Under the pieces are notes generated by a model. The model was not told where the DNA came from and did not search any database. It saw nothing but the letters and a program-made list of their open reading frames with translations. Shown one piece after another: positions 1 through 6,793 of a stretch of DNA of 16,582 nucleotides; the first letter of the stretch is position 1, and every line of letters starts with the position of its first letter. The stretch lies in NCBI GenBank assembly GCA_905200905.1, contig CAJKMA010000060.1:1-16582 (forward strand). The letters run 5' to 3'. A program made the position numbers and the translations under genes. The DNA is from an uncultured Bacillota bacterium (GTDB taxonomy: Bacteria > Bacillota > Clostridia > Lachnospirales > Lachnospiraceae).

Positions 1-55
1 TTGGTTGTACATTTTTTTAACGTGATTTTTGTACATTTTATCACCGTGATTAACA
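1..55. mobile_element. Probable terminal repeats of an IS21-family insertion sequence (one end only)
   Basis: Two copies of a 22-nt unit, at 6-27 and 30-51, share TGTACATTTT at one side and CGTGATT at the other, with a 24-nt period. Read from 55 towards 1 the sequence starts TGTTAATCACGG, a TG... terminus followed by subterminal direct repeats. IS21-family elements typically have a TG/CA end with multiple internal repeats bound by the IstA transposase. The polymerase homology next door stops exactly at 56. The transposase genes would lie left of the window and are not seen, so the family is an inference. Confidence 0.5.
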
Positions 56-305
56 TTAAATACAAATCCATTCTCGGAGGCAAAAATGTAATATCCGGGC
101 AAAGCTGCTTTGCCTGCCATAAAACCATCCCTGTCTTCACACCGTATTTCTTGGCTGTATAATCGGCTGTAAGAATAATACCATGTCTACTCTCCGGGTC
201 ACCGCCAACAGCCACAGGTTTGCCTCTAAGCTCCGGATGATGCAACAGTTCCACACTTGCATAGAAGCAGTTACAGTCACTGTGCAGCACAACTCTGTCT
301 CCCAT
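56..305 (-). pseudogene. Y-family (DinB/UmuC-like) DNA polymerase, N-terminal fragment disrupted by an IS
   Basis: This gene reads leftwards from the ATG at 303-305, which has a GGAGG site 8 nt upstream; the ATG at 310-312 is out of frame and stops early. About 83 codons are recognisable: HSDCNCFYASVE at residues 8-19 holds the first catalytic aspartate (D10) and the steric-gate aromatic pair. ILTADYTAKKYGVKTGM and PPRMDLYL are also typical of the palm and fingers of translesion polymerases. Family members are around 400 residues; here homology ends at 56, where IS-like sequence begins, although the frame stays open to the window edge. The second catalytic acidic pair is missing, so the product should be inactive. 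Divergence from a LexA-like repressor suggests an SOS-type polymerase under its control. Confidence 0.75.
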
Positions 306-363
306 TATCCATGCCTCCTTTTCTGTCAGATTTTTGAGTATGTATCCCTTACTCACAAGGCAA

Positions 364-392
364 ATTATAATTCCAATCTCTTTGTATTTCAA
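364..392 (-). promoter_or_regulatory. Promoter of the Y-family polymerase gene
   Basis: On the minus strand TTGAAA (387-392) and TATAAT (364-369) are separated by exactly 17 nt, a near-consensus sigma-A promoter reading towards the polymerase start at 305. The -35 box overlaps CAAGTGA (390-396), one arm of an inverted repeat whose other arm lies in the opposing promoter. Confidence 0.7.
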
Positions 393-434
393 GTGACAAG
401 TTGGTTGTATTTTTTCATTTGCTTGAATTTTCAC

Positions 435-463
435 TTGCCATTTATCTGACGGTCGGTTATACT
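435..463 (+). promoter_or_regulatory. Promoter of the LexA-like repressor gene
   Basis: TTGCCA (435-440), a 17-nt spacer and TATACT (458-463) form a good sigma-A promoter, 36 nt upstream of the ATG at 500. The -10 box lies inside the palindrome at 453-474, so repressor binding there would block this promoter, as expected for autorepression. Confidence 0.65.
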
Positions 464-474
464 GTATATACCGA
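453..474. promoter_or_regulatory. Candidate operator for the LexA-like repressor
   Basis: The sequence is TCGGT-TATAC-T-GTATA-T-ACCGA: a perfect TATAC/GTATA core with TCGGT/ACCGA outer arms offset by one base. It covers the -10 box of the repressor's own promoter. It does not match the classical Gram-positive LexA box (CGAAC-N4-GTTCG), which fits a LexA-like rather than a canonical LexA protein. Binding is inferred from position and symmetry. Confidence 0.5.
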
Positions 475-499
475 AACCATATAGAAAAGAGGCGTTTTT

Positions 500-1198
500 A
501 TGCATTCATTAGGTGAGATTATTGCGAAATACAGAAAAAAGAATAAATTATCACAGAAAGAACTTTCCAATATGCTTGGAAATATCGGACACAGCACCAG
601 CAACACTTCTGTATCGAACTGGGAAAAGAATTTCTCCGAACCTACATCTTCCATGCTGATGGCATTATGCAAGGTTCTTGGCATTACAGATTTATATGGG
701 GAATATTATGGAGTAAATCCAGACAATCCTTTATCCGAATTAAATGAAGAAGGAAAAGAAAAGGCTTTGGAATATATCTCTTTACTTGTTGATTCCGGCA
801 AATATACACCGGAAAAGGCAACGATTATTCCATTTACCAGAGTGATTAAGCTATTTGATATCCCTGCTTCTGCTGGAACAGGCAGCTTCTTGGATAGTGA
901 TGATTTCACTGAAATAGAAGTTGGGGAGGAAGTTCCCACCGATGCAGACTTTGGTATCCGTATCAGCGGTGACAGTATGGAGCCAAGATTTATCAACGGG
1001 CAGATCGTATGGGTAAAACAGCAAGAAACTCTGCTGAATGGAGAAATCGGTATCTTTTATCTTGACGGAAATGCTTACTGTAAGAAAATAAAGGATGATA
1101 AAGAAGGGCTGTTCCTTATCTCTCTGAATAGTAAATACAACCCTATTCCGGTTACAGATAACAACTCGTTCAAAGTTTTTGGCAAGGTTGTGGGATAA
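500..1198 (+). CDS. LexA-like repressor: XRE helix-turn-helix plus S24 autoprotease
   Basis: The 232-residue protein has an N-terminal XRE-type helix-turn-helix (about residues 5-65) and a C-terminal S24 peptidase domain (about 118-232). The cleavage site is visible as PASAGTG with A125-G126. The catalytic dyad is S159 in GDSMEP and K195 in the YCKKIK segment. Such proteins repress until RecA filaments stimulate self-cleavage that separates the DNA-binding half. The start ATG follows GAGG by 9 nt. It is divergent from a broken Y-family polymerase, the usual target of such regulators (as in umuDC-type loci), with a palindrome over its own -10 box. The XRE fold distinguishes it from host LexA, which has a winged helix. 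It resembles repressors of mobile elements and phages, so it may be of mobile origin. Confidence 0.88.
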   Translation: MHSLGEIIAKYRKKNKLSQKELSNMLGNIGHSTSNTSVSNWEKNFSEPTSSMLMALCKVLGITDLYGEYYGVNPDNPLSELNEEGKEKALEYISLLVDSGKYTPEKATIIPFTRVIKLFDIPASAGTGSFLDSDDFTEIEVGEEVPTDADFGIRISGDSMEPRFINGQIVWVKQQETLLNGEIGIFYLDGNAYCKKIKDDKEGLFLISLNSKYNPIPVTDNNSFKVFGKVVG

Positions 1199-1236
1199 GT
1201 CCAGTTTTTCGGACAATATAAGGTATAGAATTTTAT

Positions 1237-1413
1237 GTAACAGTTCAGCCATGACTTCAGCCATGACCTGCACGAGAGCAAAAATTATGCTCGCATAATT
1301 TTGCGAAGATGCAGTGTCATGGACTGAGCGCCATTTTATGAGCAAAGTTAGCTGCGAAGCAGCGAGAAAGCCTCAAAGAGGCGGCTTTGCGAATGGCGAG
1401 GCTGAACTGTTAC
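1237..1413. repeat. 177-nt multi-hairpin palindromic element (structured RNA or REP/MITE-like repeat)
   Basis: A perfect 14-bp inverted repeat (GTAACAGTTCAGCC at 1237-1250, complement at 1400-1413) closes the element. Inside are two arms. Arm 1 pairs CCATGACCTGCA (1261-1272) with TGCAGTGTCATGG (1310-1322, one bulge) and contains GCAAAAATTATGC/GCATAATTTTGC (1278-1304). Arm 2 pairs CGCCATT (1329-1335) with AATGGCG (1392-1398), then GCAAAG (1342-1347) with CTTTGC (1385-1390), and holds two small hairpins, GCTGC-gaa-GCAGC and GCCTC-aaa-GAGGC. TTCAGCCATGAC is tandemly repeated at 1244-1267. No coding capacity was found. It lies just upstream of the small XRE gene, so it could be its leader, but dispersed palindromic repeats look similar. 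Confidence 0.7.
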
Positions 1414-1444
1414 CACTTTATCATCAAGGAAAGAAGGGATAATA

Positions 1445-1651
1445 ATGGCTGTATCTAATACTCTGAGACAAGTCAGAACCGAAAGAAACATCTGTCAGGA
1501 AGATTTAGCTATTGCTATCGGCTCCTGCGGTCGCACCATCGGTCGAATAGAACGTGGCGAACGGAATGCTTCGCTGGAGTTGGCTCTCCGCCTCTCCAAA
1601 TATCTTGATGTAGCTGTGGAAGAGTTATTTATTCTCGATGAAGAAAAATGA
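1445..1651 (+). CDS. Small XRE-family transcriptional regulator
   Basis: This 68-residue protein is a single Cro/CI-type helix-turn-helix, with the helices in about residues 16-40 (QEDLAIAIGSCGRTIGRIER) followed by LALRLSKYLDVAVEELF, the usual final helices of the fold. It has no effector domain, so it is probably a dimeric DNA-binding regulator with an unknown target. The ATG follows AAGGGAT at a normal distance. A terminator starts 12 nt after the stop. Its last 12 codons and terminator have a degenerate copy at 15194-15276 (AVEELFILDEEK here, AFENLFVFDEEK there), so this gene marks the left boundary of a repeat-bounded block. The structured element at 1237-1413 sits in its upstream region. 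Confidence 0.82.
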   Translation: MAVSNTLRQVRTERNICQEDLAIAIGSCGRTIGRIERGERNASLELALRLSKYLDVAVEELFILDEEK

Positions 1652-1663
1652 TTCATCACTAAT

Positions 1664-1695
1664 GCCAGCCCCTAAAGAAGAGGCTGGCAATTTTT
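1664..1695 (+). terminator. Rho-independent terminator of the small XRE gene
   Basis: GCCAGCC (1664-1670) pairs with GGCTGGC (1682-1688) and is followed by AATTTTT. A near-identical stem occurs at 15246-15269. Confidence 0.85.
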
Positions 1696-1832
1696 CTACT
1701 TTATTGAATCTACAACATTGTCATAGGCGCCATTTCGTGTTATCCGTTGTTGAATAGAAAGTACACTACAATCCTTATTTGCATAAATAAATGTACCATC
1801 CTTCCATTGACAACGCTATTCCAAAAAGTGAC

Positions 1833-2957
1833 TTATTGTTCTCCCCATACTTCTTCCGCAATCTCCTTCACGAGCTTAAGTTTCGCCCACTGTTCCTCCT
1901 CTGTAAGTTTGTTTCCAATTTCACAGGATGCAAAACCACACTGTGGGCTTAAATACAACCTGTCTAATGGAATGTATTTTGTAGCCTCATTTATTCTTGC
2001 AATAATTTCCTCTTTATTCTCTAATTCAGCTCTTTTTGTAGTGATAAGTCCCAGAACAACCTTCTTCTCACCAGTAATTTCTTTTAAAGCTTCAAAACTT
2101 CCAGAACGTTCATCATCATATTCGAGATAATATGCATCAATATTTTCTTCTCCAAATAAAGGTTTTGCAACATAATCATATGCCCCACTACTGAAATATG
2201 TAGAATGATAATTTCCACGGCAAATATGAGAATTAATTATCAAATCCTCTGGTTTTCCTTCAATTACTCTATTATTAAGCTCAACTAATTTTTCCATCAA
2301 CTGTGGAAGTCTTTCTTCTGTTTCGCCAGTTAATTGCAAAGCCAATTCAAGATTTACAAGTCCACCCCATACACAATCATCAAATTGAATATTTCTACAA
2401 CCCGCTTCGTATAAATCATTTATAACAGTCTTGTATCCTTTAACAAGATCATCTGCAAATTCATCCACTGTATCATAAATTGTAAGCGTGTGATTAAGTT
2501 CCTCTCTTCCTGTAAAAAAAGCATAAAACTGTCCTGGTGATGGCATTGTCTGTTTTGCTACGGTATTATCATCTTCCAAATCTTTTACAAATTTATAATG
2601 TTCGACAAAAGGGTGTTTTTCTACCGAAATCTTTCCTGTCATAATGGTATCGTCAATCATTGCAGATTCACCTTTAAAGGTAGTATTTCCATCTATTGTT
2701 TTTCTATGAGTGATTCCATTAAATCCCCACATAAAATCAAGATGCCATGTTGCCCTTCTGAACTCTCCATCTGTAATAACGTGGTATCCTGCTTTCTTTT
2801 GTTTTTCAACAAGGTCGGTAATTGCCTTGTCTTCTACATTCTTTAATTCTTCTGCTGTAATCTTTCCATTCTCAAAATCTCTTCTGGCTGCTTTCAAATA
2901 ATCAGGTCTTAAAAAACTTCCCACAAAATCGTATCTAAATGGCGTATTTTTTTTCAT
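1833..2957 (-). CDS. yxjG: Cobalamin-independent methionine synthase paralogue, YxjG/YxjH type
   Basis: This 374-residue protein is a single MetE C-terminal (catalytic) domain, about half the length of full MetE and the usual size for the B. subtilis YxjG/YxjH group. It starts PFRYDFVGSFLRPDYLKAA, typical of that group. The zinc ligands are all present: H244 and C246 in SHIC, E279 in YYLEYDDE and C340 in SPQCG. Members transfer a methyl group to homocysteine, with the methyl donor debated (a methylated folate or another donor). The ATG follows GAGAGG by 9 nt. A MetR/MtaR-like palindrome lies 46 nt upstream of its -10 box, the same arrangement as metE, so methionine or homocysteine control is likely. 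The leader is about 30 nt, too short for an S-box or T-box. The symbol is assigned by family resemblance. Confidence 0.85.
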   Translation of the reverse strand: MKKNTPFRYDFVGSFLRPDYLKAARRDFENGKITAEELKNVEDKAITDLVEKQKKAGYHVITDGEFRRATWHLDFMWGFNGITHRKTIDGNTTFKGESAMIDDTIMTGKISVEKHPFVEHYKFVKDLEDDNTVAKQTMPSPGQFYAFFTGREELNHTLTIYDTVDEFADDLVKGYKTVINDLYEAGCRNIQFDDCVWGGLVNLELALQLTGETEERLPQLMEKLVELNNRVIEGKPEDLIINSHICRGNYHSTYFSSGAYDYVAKPLFGEENIDAYYLEYDDERSGSFEALKEITGEKKVVLGLITTKRAELENKEEIIARINEATKYIPLDRLYLSPQCGFASCEIGNKLTEEEQWAKLKLVKEIAEEVWGEQ

Positions 2958-2995
2958 CGCAATAAACCTCTCTTTTCTGTTTGGTTGATAGGTTT

Positions 2996-3001
2996 ATTGT
3001 A
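2996..3001 (-). promoter_or_regulatory. -10 box of the yxjG promoter
   Basis: TACAAT on the minus strand, 38 nt upstream of the ATG, without a recognisable -35 box. This is the pattern of an activator-dependent promoter. It lies 46 nt from the MetR-like palindrome at 3048-3062. Confidence 0.5.
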
Positions 3002-3046
3002 TAAGGAAATCTCTTGATTGAAAAATACAAATTTCTGTTACTTTAC

Positions 3047-3063
3047 CATAGTTTCAAACTATA
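3047..3063. promoter_or_regulatory. MetR/MtaR-type LysR-regulator binding site upstream of yxjG
   Basis: CATAGTTTCAAACTATA matches the streptococcal MtaR/MetR consensus TATAGTTTnAAACTATA, recalled from comparative genomics, at all informative positions but the first. The inner 15 bp (3048-3062) are a perfect palindrome around one base. The centre lies at about -66 relative to the predicted start of transcription, the classical position for LysR-type activation. Confidence 0.75.
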
Positions 3064-3105
3064 ACAAAGCATATCTTTCGAGGCATTCTATTCTGCTTAT
3101 ATTTC

Positions 3106-3999
3106 TTAATGTACCTTATCCAAAACTGCCATTTTAAACTGTCTTGCTGCAGCAGAAAGTGGTCTGTGAAAATCATATACCATGCATATATTTCGTTCCG
3201 GAATCTCTTCCTGCAATGATATTTGTACAATTTCTTTTTTCATAATAGCATCCTGTGCCATTGCTTCCGGCATGAACGCAAGACCGAGTTCACACTTTAC
3301 TAATGGTAATATCTGGTCAGTTGTTGCAACTTCTGTATCTGGTTCCAATTCAAGACCAGATGAAAGAAACAATCTATTATAAAACTGAAATGTCGTCGTT
3401 TCCCGTCCCAAACATATCAACGGATATTTTTTTAATTCTTTCATAGAAATCTGCTGACTTCCTAACGCAGTAAACGTCCTTCCTCCTATAAGAATCTCAC
3501 GAAATGACTTAAGCATTATTCCCTTTAATGGTATATTTACTTCTGTCGGAGTTGTCACAATTGCAAAATCAACCTTCCCACTTTTTACTGCATCAATCGC
3601 CTGAGGTGTAGAATGATTATATATTTTCAGGCGAATTCCAGGGTAATTCATATGAAAATTCTTCAGTTTGTCCAAAAGAAAGATATTTAATGCAGTTTCA
3701 CTTGCTCCGATTGAAATACTTCCACCGGAAAGGTCAGCACTATCCGTCAATTCCTCTTCTGCCGCAATAATTTGAGACATTGCAGCGGAAATATGGACAA
3801 ATAATTTTTCTCCTTCCGGTGTCAACTGAATGCCACGATTCGTACGGACAAATAATGTGCAATGCAACTGCTGTTCCAAACAGTTCATTGCCCTCGTAAC
3901 ATTAGGCTGACTGTTTCCCAATGCCCTTGCCGCTTTCGTAAAATTTCCATATTTTGCAACAAAATAAAAAATCTTATAATATTCAAAATTTACATTCAA
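3106..3999 (-). CDS. LysR-type transcriptional regulator (divergent from the aspartate operon)
   Basis: About 297 residues, the standard LysR length. The winged helix-turn-helix occupies about residues 1-60 (FTKAARALGNSQPNVTRAMN recognition region, then the wing TNRGIQLTPEGE), followed by a periplasmic-binding-protein-like effector domain. No ATG start is available. TTG at 3997-3999 lies 9 nt after AAGGAG, while TTG at 4003-4005 (two residues longer) lies only 3 nt after it, so I prefer 3999. The protein is clearly paralogous to the regulator at 11600-12505 (shared FVAKY/YVAKY, RGI-LTPEGE, VATTDQILP/VATADQILP). It is transcribed away from aspartate aminotransferase, so LysR habit suggests it controls that operon and itself. 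The effector is unknown. No clear terminator separates it from yxjG downstream. Confidence 0.88.
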   Translation of the reverse strand: MNVNFEYYKIFYFVAKYGNFTKAARALGNSQPNVTRAMNCLEQQLHCTLFVRTNRGIQLTPEGEKLFVHISAAMSQIIAAEEELTDSADLSGGSISIGASETALNIFLLDKLKNFHMNYPGIRLKIYNHSTPQAIDAVKSGKVDFAIVTTPTEVNIPLKGIMLKSFREILIGGRTFTALGSQQISMKELKKYPLICLGRETTTFQFYNRLFLSSGLELEPDTEVATTDQILPLVKCELGLAFMPEAMAQDAIMKKEIVQISLQEEIPERNICMVYDFHRPLSAAARQFKMAVLDKVH

Positions 4000-4056
4000 T
4001 GCCAAAATCTCCTTGTATTTTCTAATATAGCAAACACAGCATCCGCAATCTTTGTC

Positions 4057-4084
4057 ATATCATATTGTTATATCTGATATATCA
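4057..4084. promoter_or_regulatory. Candidate LysR operator between the regulator and aspC
   Basis: ATATCA (4057-4062) and TGATAT (4075-4080) form an inverted repeat with a 12-nt gap. The second arm extends to the perfect palindrome TGATATATCA (4075-4084). Position in the divergent gap, 10 nt upstream of the aspC -35 box, suits a LysR-type site. The region is very AT-rich, so chance symmetry is possible. Confidence 0.35.
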
Positions 4085-4093
4085 ATAATAGTT

Positions 4094-4122
4094 TTTACAT
4101 ATTTCAATGCCATTAGTATAAT
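4094..4122 (+). promoter_or_regulatory. Promoter of the aspC-purA-pyrB-pyrI operon
   Basis: TTTACA (4094-4099), a 17-nt spacer and TATAAT (4117-4122) make a strong sigma-A promoter. The leader is about 37 nt with no PyrR attenuator, purine riboswitch or other hairpin, so control is probably at initiation. Confidence 0.7.
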
Positions 4123-4165
4123 TTTTCTTGGCAAAAAAAGCAAGTGCTGATTAGGAGGTCAGATT

Positions 4166-5458
4166 ATGAAGTCATACAAAGAATTAACCAAGAACGAATT
4201 ATTGGAGTTAAAGAATCATCTTGAAGATGAGTATAAGGAGGTTTCTTCCAAAGGATTAAAACTGGACATGTCAAGAGGAAAACCATCGTCCGCACAGTTG
4301 GAGTTATCCAGAGATATGTTAGATATATTAAACAGTTCATCTGATTTGAAATCAGAGAATGGACTTGATGTGAGAAATTATGGTTGCCTTGACGGTATCC
4401 CGGAAGCTAAGAAATTAATGGCTGATATTGTGGGAGTATCCTCTGAAAATATTATTGTATGTGGTAACGCCAGCCTTAACATAATGTATGATATATTTTC
4501 TCGTTCTATGGTATTTGGAGTGTTGGGTGAAACTCCATGGAGTAAGTTAGATAAAGTTAAATTTCTTTGCCCTTCACCGGGATACGACAGACACTTTGCT
4601 ATTACAGAATTGTTTGGTATTGAAATGATTACAATACCTATGACTCCGGAAGGTCCTGATATGGATTTAGTAGAAAAATATGTAAATAACGATAAAAGTG
4701 TTAAAGGAATTTGGTGTGTTCCTAAATATTCAAATCCACAGGGTATCACATATTCTGATGAAACAGTTAGGAGATTTGCAGCATTAAAGCCGGCTGCCAG
4801 GGACTTTAGAGTATTCTGGGATAATGCATACGCAATACACGATTTATATGAAGATGATAAAGATGAATTATTAGAAATATTTGCAGAATGCAAGAAACAT
4901 AATAATGAAAATATGGTATATGAATTCTGCTCAACTTCAAAGGTATCATTTGCAGGTGGTGGAATATCTGCTATCGCAGCATCTATAGAAAATATTGACG
5001 CAATAAAGAAAACAATGTCTGTTCAGACGATCGGATATGATAAAGTCAACCAATTAAGACATACAAAATATTTTAAAGATATAAATGGTGTATACACACA
5101 TATGGCTAAACACGCTGAATTATTAAGACCTAAGTTCGAGACTGTTATTAGTAAGTTCAAAGAAGAATTAGAAGGTCTTGATATTGCTACATGGACAGAG
5201 CCAAAGGGAGGATATTTTATATCTTTTGACTCAATGGATGGATGTGCCAAGGCAATAGTTGAAAAATGTAAGGAAGCAGGAATAACACTTACAGGTGCAG
5301 GAGCAACATATCCGTATAACAAAGATCCTAAGGACAGCAATATCAGGATTGCTCCGTCATACCCTGCTACAGAAGAACTTAATCAGGCAACAGAGCTGTT
5401 TATACTTTGTGTGAAATTAGTTAGTGTAAATAAGTTGCTGGAAAATAAATTGAAATAA
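4166..5458 (+). CDS. PLP-dependent aminotransferase, MocR-like class, probable aspartate aminotransferase
   Basis: The 430-residue protein is a fold-type I aminotransferase of the Aminotran_MocR family, which includes characterised aspartate aminotransferases such as Rv3722c. It interconverts aspartate plus 2-oxoglutarate and oxaloacetate plus glutamate in the cytosol. Visible motifs are DMSRGKPS near residue 35, the cofactor-binding N190 (NPQG) and D219/Y222 (WDNAY), the Schiff-base K259 in STSKVSFAGGG, and the substrate-carboxylate arginine in NIRIAPSYP. The ATG follows AGGAGG by 7 nt. It is first in an operon, 33 nt before purA. The next two enzyme activities, PurA and aspartate transcarbamoylase, both consume aspartate, which supports aspartate as its product. 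Codon use is more AT-rich than in the genes after it, so it may have joined the operon separately. The exact substrate is inferred. Confidence 0.85.
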   Translation: MKSYKELTKNELLELKNHLEDEYKEVSSKGLKLDMSRGKPSSAQLELSRDMLDILNSSSDLKSENGLDVRNYGCLDGIPEAKKLMADIVGVSSENIIVCGNASLNIMYDIFSRSMVFGVLGETPWSKLDKVKFLCPSPGYDRHFAITELFGIEMITIPMTPEGPDMDLVEKYVNNDKSVKGIWCVPKYSNPQGITYSDETVRRFAALKPAARDFRVFWDNAYAIHDLYEDDKDELLEIFAECKKHNNENMVYEFCSTSKVSFAGGGISAIAASIENIDAIKKTMSVQTIGYDKVNQLRHTKYFKDINGVYTHMAKHAELLRPKFETVISKFKEELEGLDIATWTEPKGGYFISFDSMDGCAKAIVEKCKEAGITLTGAGATYPYNKDPKDSNIRIAPSYPATEELNQATELFILCVKLVSVNKLLENKLK

Positions 5459-5491
5459 TCAGGAAGTAACTAAAATACGGAGGTCAAAATT

Positions 5492-6793
5492 ATGCTAACA
5501 GCAGTAACAGGAATTAACTGGGGCGATGAAGGAAAAGGTCGCGTTATTGACCTTTTGGCAGAAAACGCTGATGTTGTTGTTCGATATCAGGGTGGCAATA
5601 ATGCGGGACACACCGTAGTCACAAAACAAGGAAAATATGTTCTAAACCTTTTACCATCAGGAATTCTGCATCCGGATGTTGTCTGTGTACTTGGAGATGG
5701 TATGGTTGTTGATTTGGAGCATCTTGCAAACGAAATGGATGATATTAGTCAAAAAGGGGTACACATTTCTCCGGAGAATTTAAAATTATCAGTAAGAGCA
5801 ACAATTTCTATGCCATGGCATAGAGTCCAAGATGAATTGGAAGAAAACAGGCTTGCTAAATCAGGGGTTGCATTTGGTTCAACACGTCGTGGAATTGCAT
5901 ATGCTTACAGCGACAAGTATCGCAAGAAAACACTTCGCCTCGGAGATTTACTACATTTAGAGGAAGCTTCTGTTCAGCAGAGATTACGTACCATGCTTGA
6001 AGCAAAAAATATGGAGTTTGCAGGATGTTACCATCAGGAACCAATGTCATTTCCAGCATTGCTTACATGGTGTGAAAAACAGGCGAAACAATTTTCAGAA
6101 TATATATGCGACACGGGGCATTACATAAGTCAGGCTCTGGATGATGGAAAAAATGTCGTATTAGAAGCTCAACTTGGTGCTATGAGAGATATTGATTATG
6201 GAATTTTTCCTTATACTTCGAGTTCATCAACCATTTCTGCTTACGGCCCTATTGGAGCCGGTATTCCCATGTATTCACCTGATCATGTGGTCGGTGTATT
6301 AAAAGCATATTCAACGTGTGTTGGTTCCGGTCCGTTCGTAGCAGAAAATGCAATGTCAGAAAACTGGATGGAAGCCCTTCGGAAAGCCGGTGGTGAGTAT
6401 GGAGCCGCAACTGGTCGCCCACGCCGGGTTGGTCCATTTGATGCAGTAGCAAGCCGATATGGGTTAAAATGCCAAAATGCAGATAAAATTGCACTTACAA
6501 AGCTTGATGTTTTAAGTCTATTGCCTGAAATCCCTGTAATTACCGGATACAAATATGAAGATACGGTAACAGGAACATTTGACACAATGGACGATATGGA
6601 ACATGTTACACCGGTTGTGAAGATGGTTCCCGGATGGCAGCAAGATATCACAAACTGCAGACGATTTCAGGAATTACCTCAAAAAGCCAAAGACTATGTT
6701 CATTATCTGGAAGAACTTTTGGAACATGAAATACAGTTTATTTCTGTCGGTGCAAAACGTGATGAATATATATTAAAAGGAGCATGGTTATGA
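5492..6793 (+). CDS. purA: Adenylosuccinate synthetase (divergent type)
   Basis: The enzyme uses GTP to join IMP and aspartate, giving adenylosuccinate on the way to AMP. The protein has 433 residues, normal for PurA. The N-terminal GTP-binding loop WGDEGKGR (residues 10-17, with D12 and K15), GGNNAGHT with catalytic H40, KLDVL near the guanine site and TGRPRRVGPFD are present. Retention of the acidic residue in GDEGKG argues against the phage PurZ variant. It departs from the common form at FGSTRRGIAYAY (usually a GTT..GIGPAY sequence) and ISVGAKRDEY (usually ISTGPxR). The ATG follows GGAGG by 8 nt, and its stop overlaps pyrB. Coupling to pyrBI and an aminotransferase is unusual compared with the typical lone or purB-linked purA. 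Confidence 0.92.
   Translation: MLTAVTGINWGDEGKGRVIDLLAENADVVVRYQGGNNAGHTVVTKQGKYVLNLLPSGILHPDVVCVLGDGMVVDLEHLANEMDDISQKGVHISPENLKLSVRATISMPWHRVQDELEENRLAKSGVAFGSTRRGIAYAYSDKYRKKTLRLGDLLHLEEASVQQRLRTMLEAKNMEFAGCYHQEPMSFPALLTWCEKQAKQFSEYICDTGHYISQALDDGKNVVLEAQLGAMRDIDYGIFPYTSSSSTISAYGPIGAGIPMYSPDHVVGVLKAYSTCVGSGPFVAENAMSENWMEALRKAGGEYGAATGRPRRVGPFDAVASRYGLKCQNADKIALTKLDVLSLLPEIPVITGYKYEDTVTGTFDTMDDMEHVTPVVKMVPGWQQDITNCRRFQELPQKAKDYVHYLEELLEHEIQFISVGAKRDEYILKGAWL

Noticed and set aside
183..449. Plus-strand open frame of 88 residues over the polymerase fragment and promoters
   Set aside because: It runs antisense to recognisable polymerase sequence and through two promoters, with no ribosome site.
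851..1345. Minus-strand open frame across the repressor and the structured element
   Set aside because: It is a shadow of the S24-domain gene; the translated sequence has no domain character and the gene on the plus strand is clear.
3048..3062. Palindrome after the 3106-3999 regulator as its terminator
   Set aside because: The stem is short, lacks a GC base and has no adjacent T-run on the minus strand, unlike the copy at 10539-10578; operator function explains it better.
4087..4101. ATAGTTTTTACATAT as a third MetR-type site at the aspC promoter
   Set aside because: Only one half-site is present, without the AAACTAT arm.
5492..6793. PurZ (aminoadenine-genome phage enzyme) instead of PurA
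   Set aside because: The catalytic GDEGKG loop keeps its aspartate, the neighbours are metabolic and no phage genes are present.
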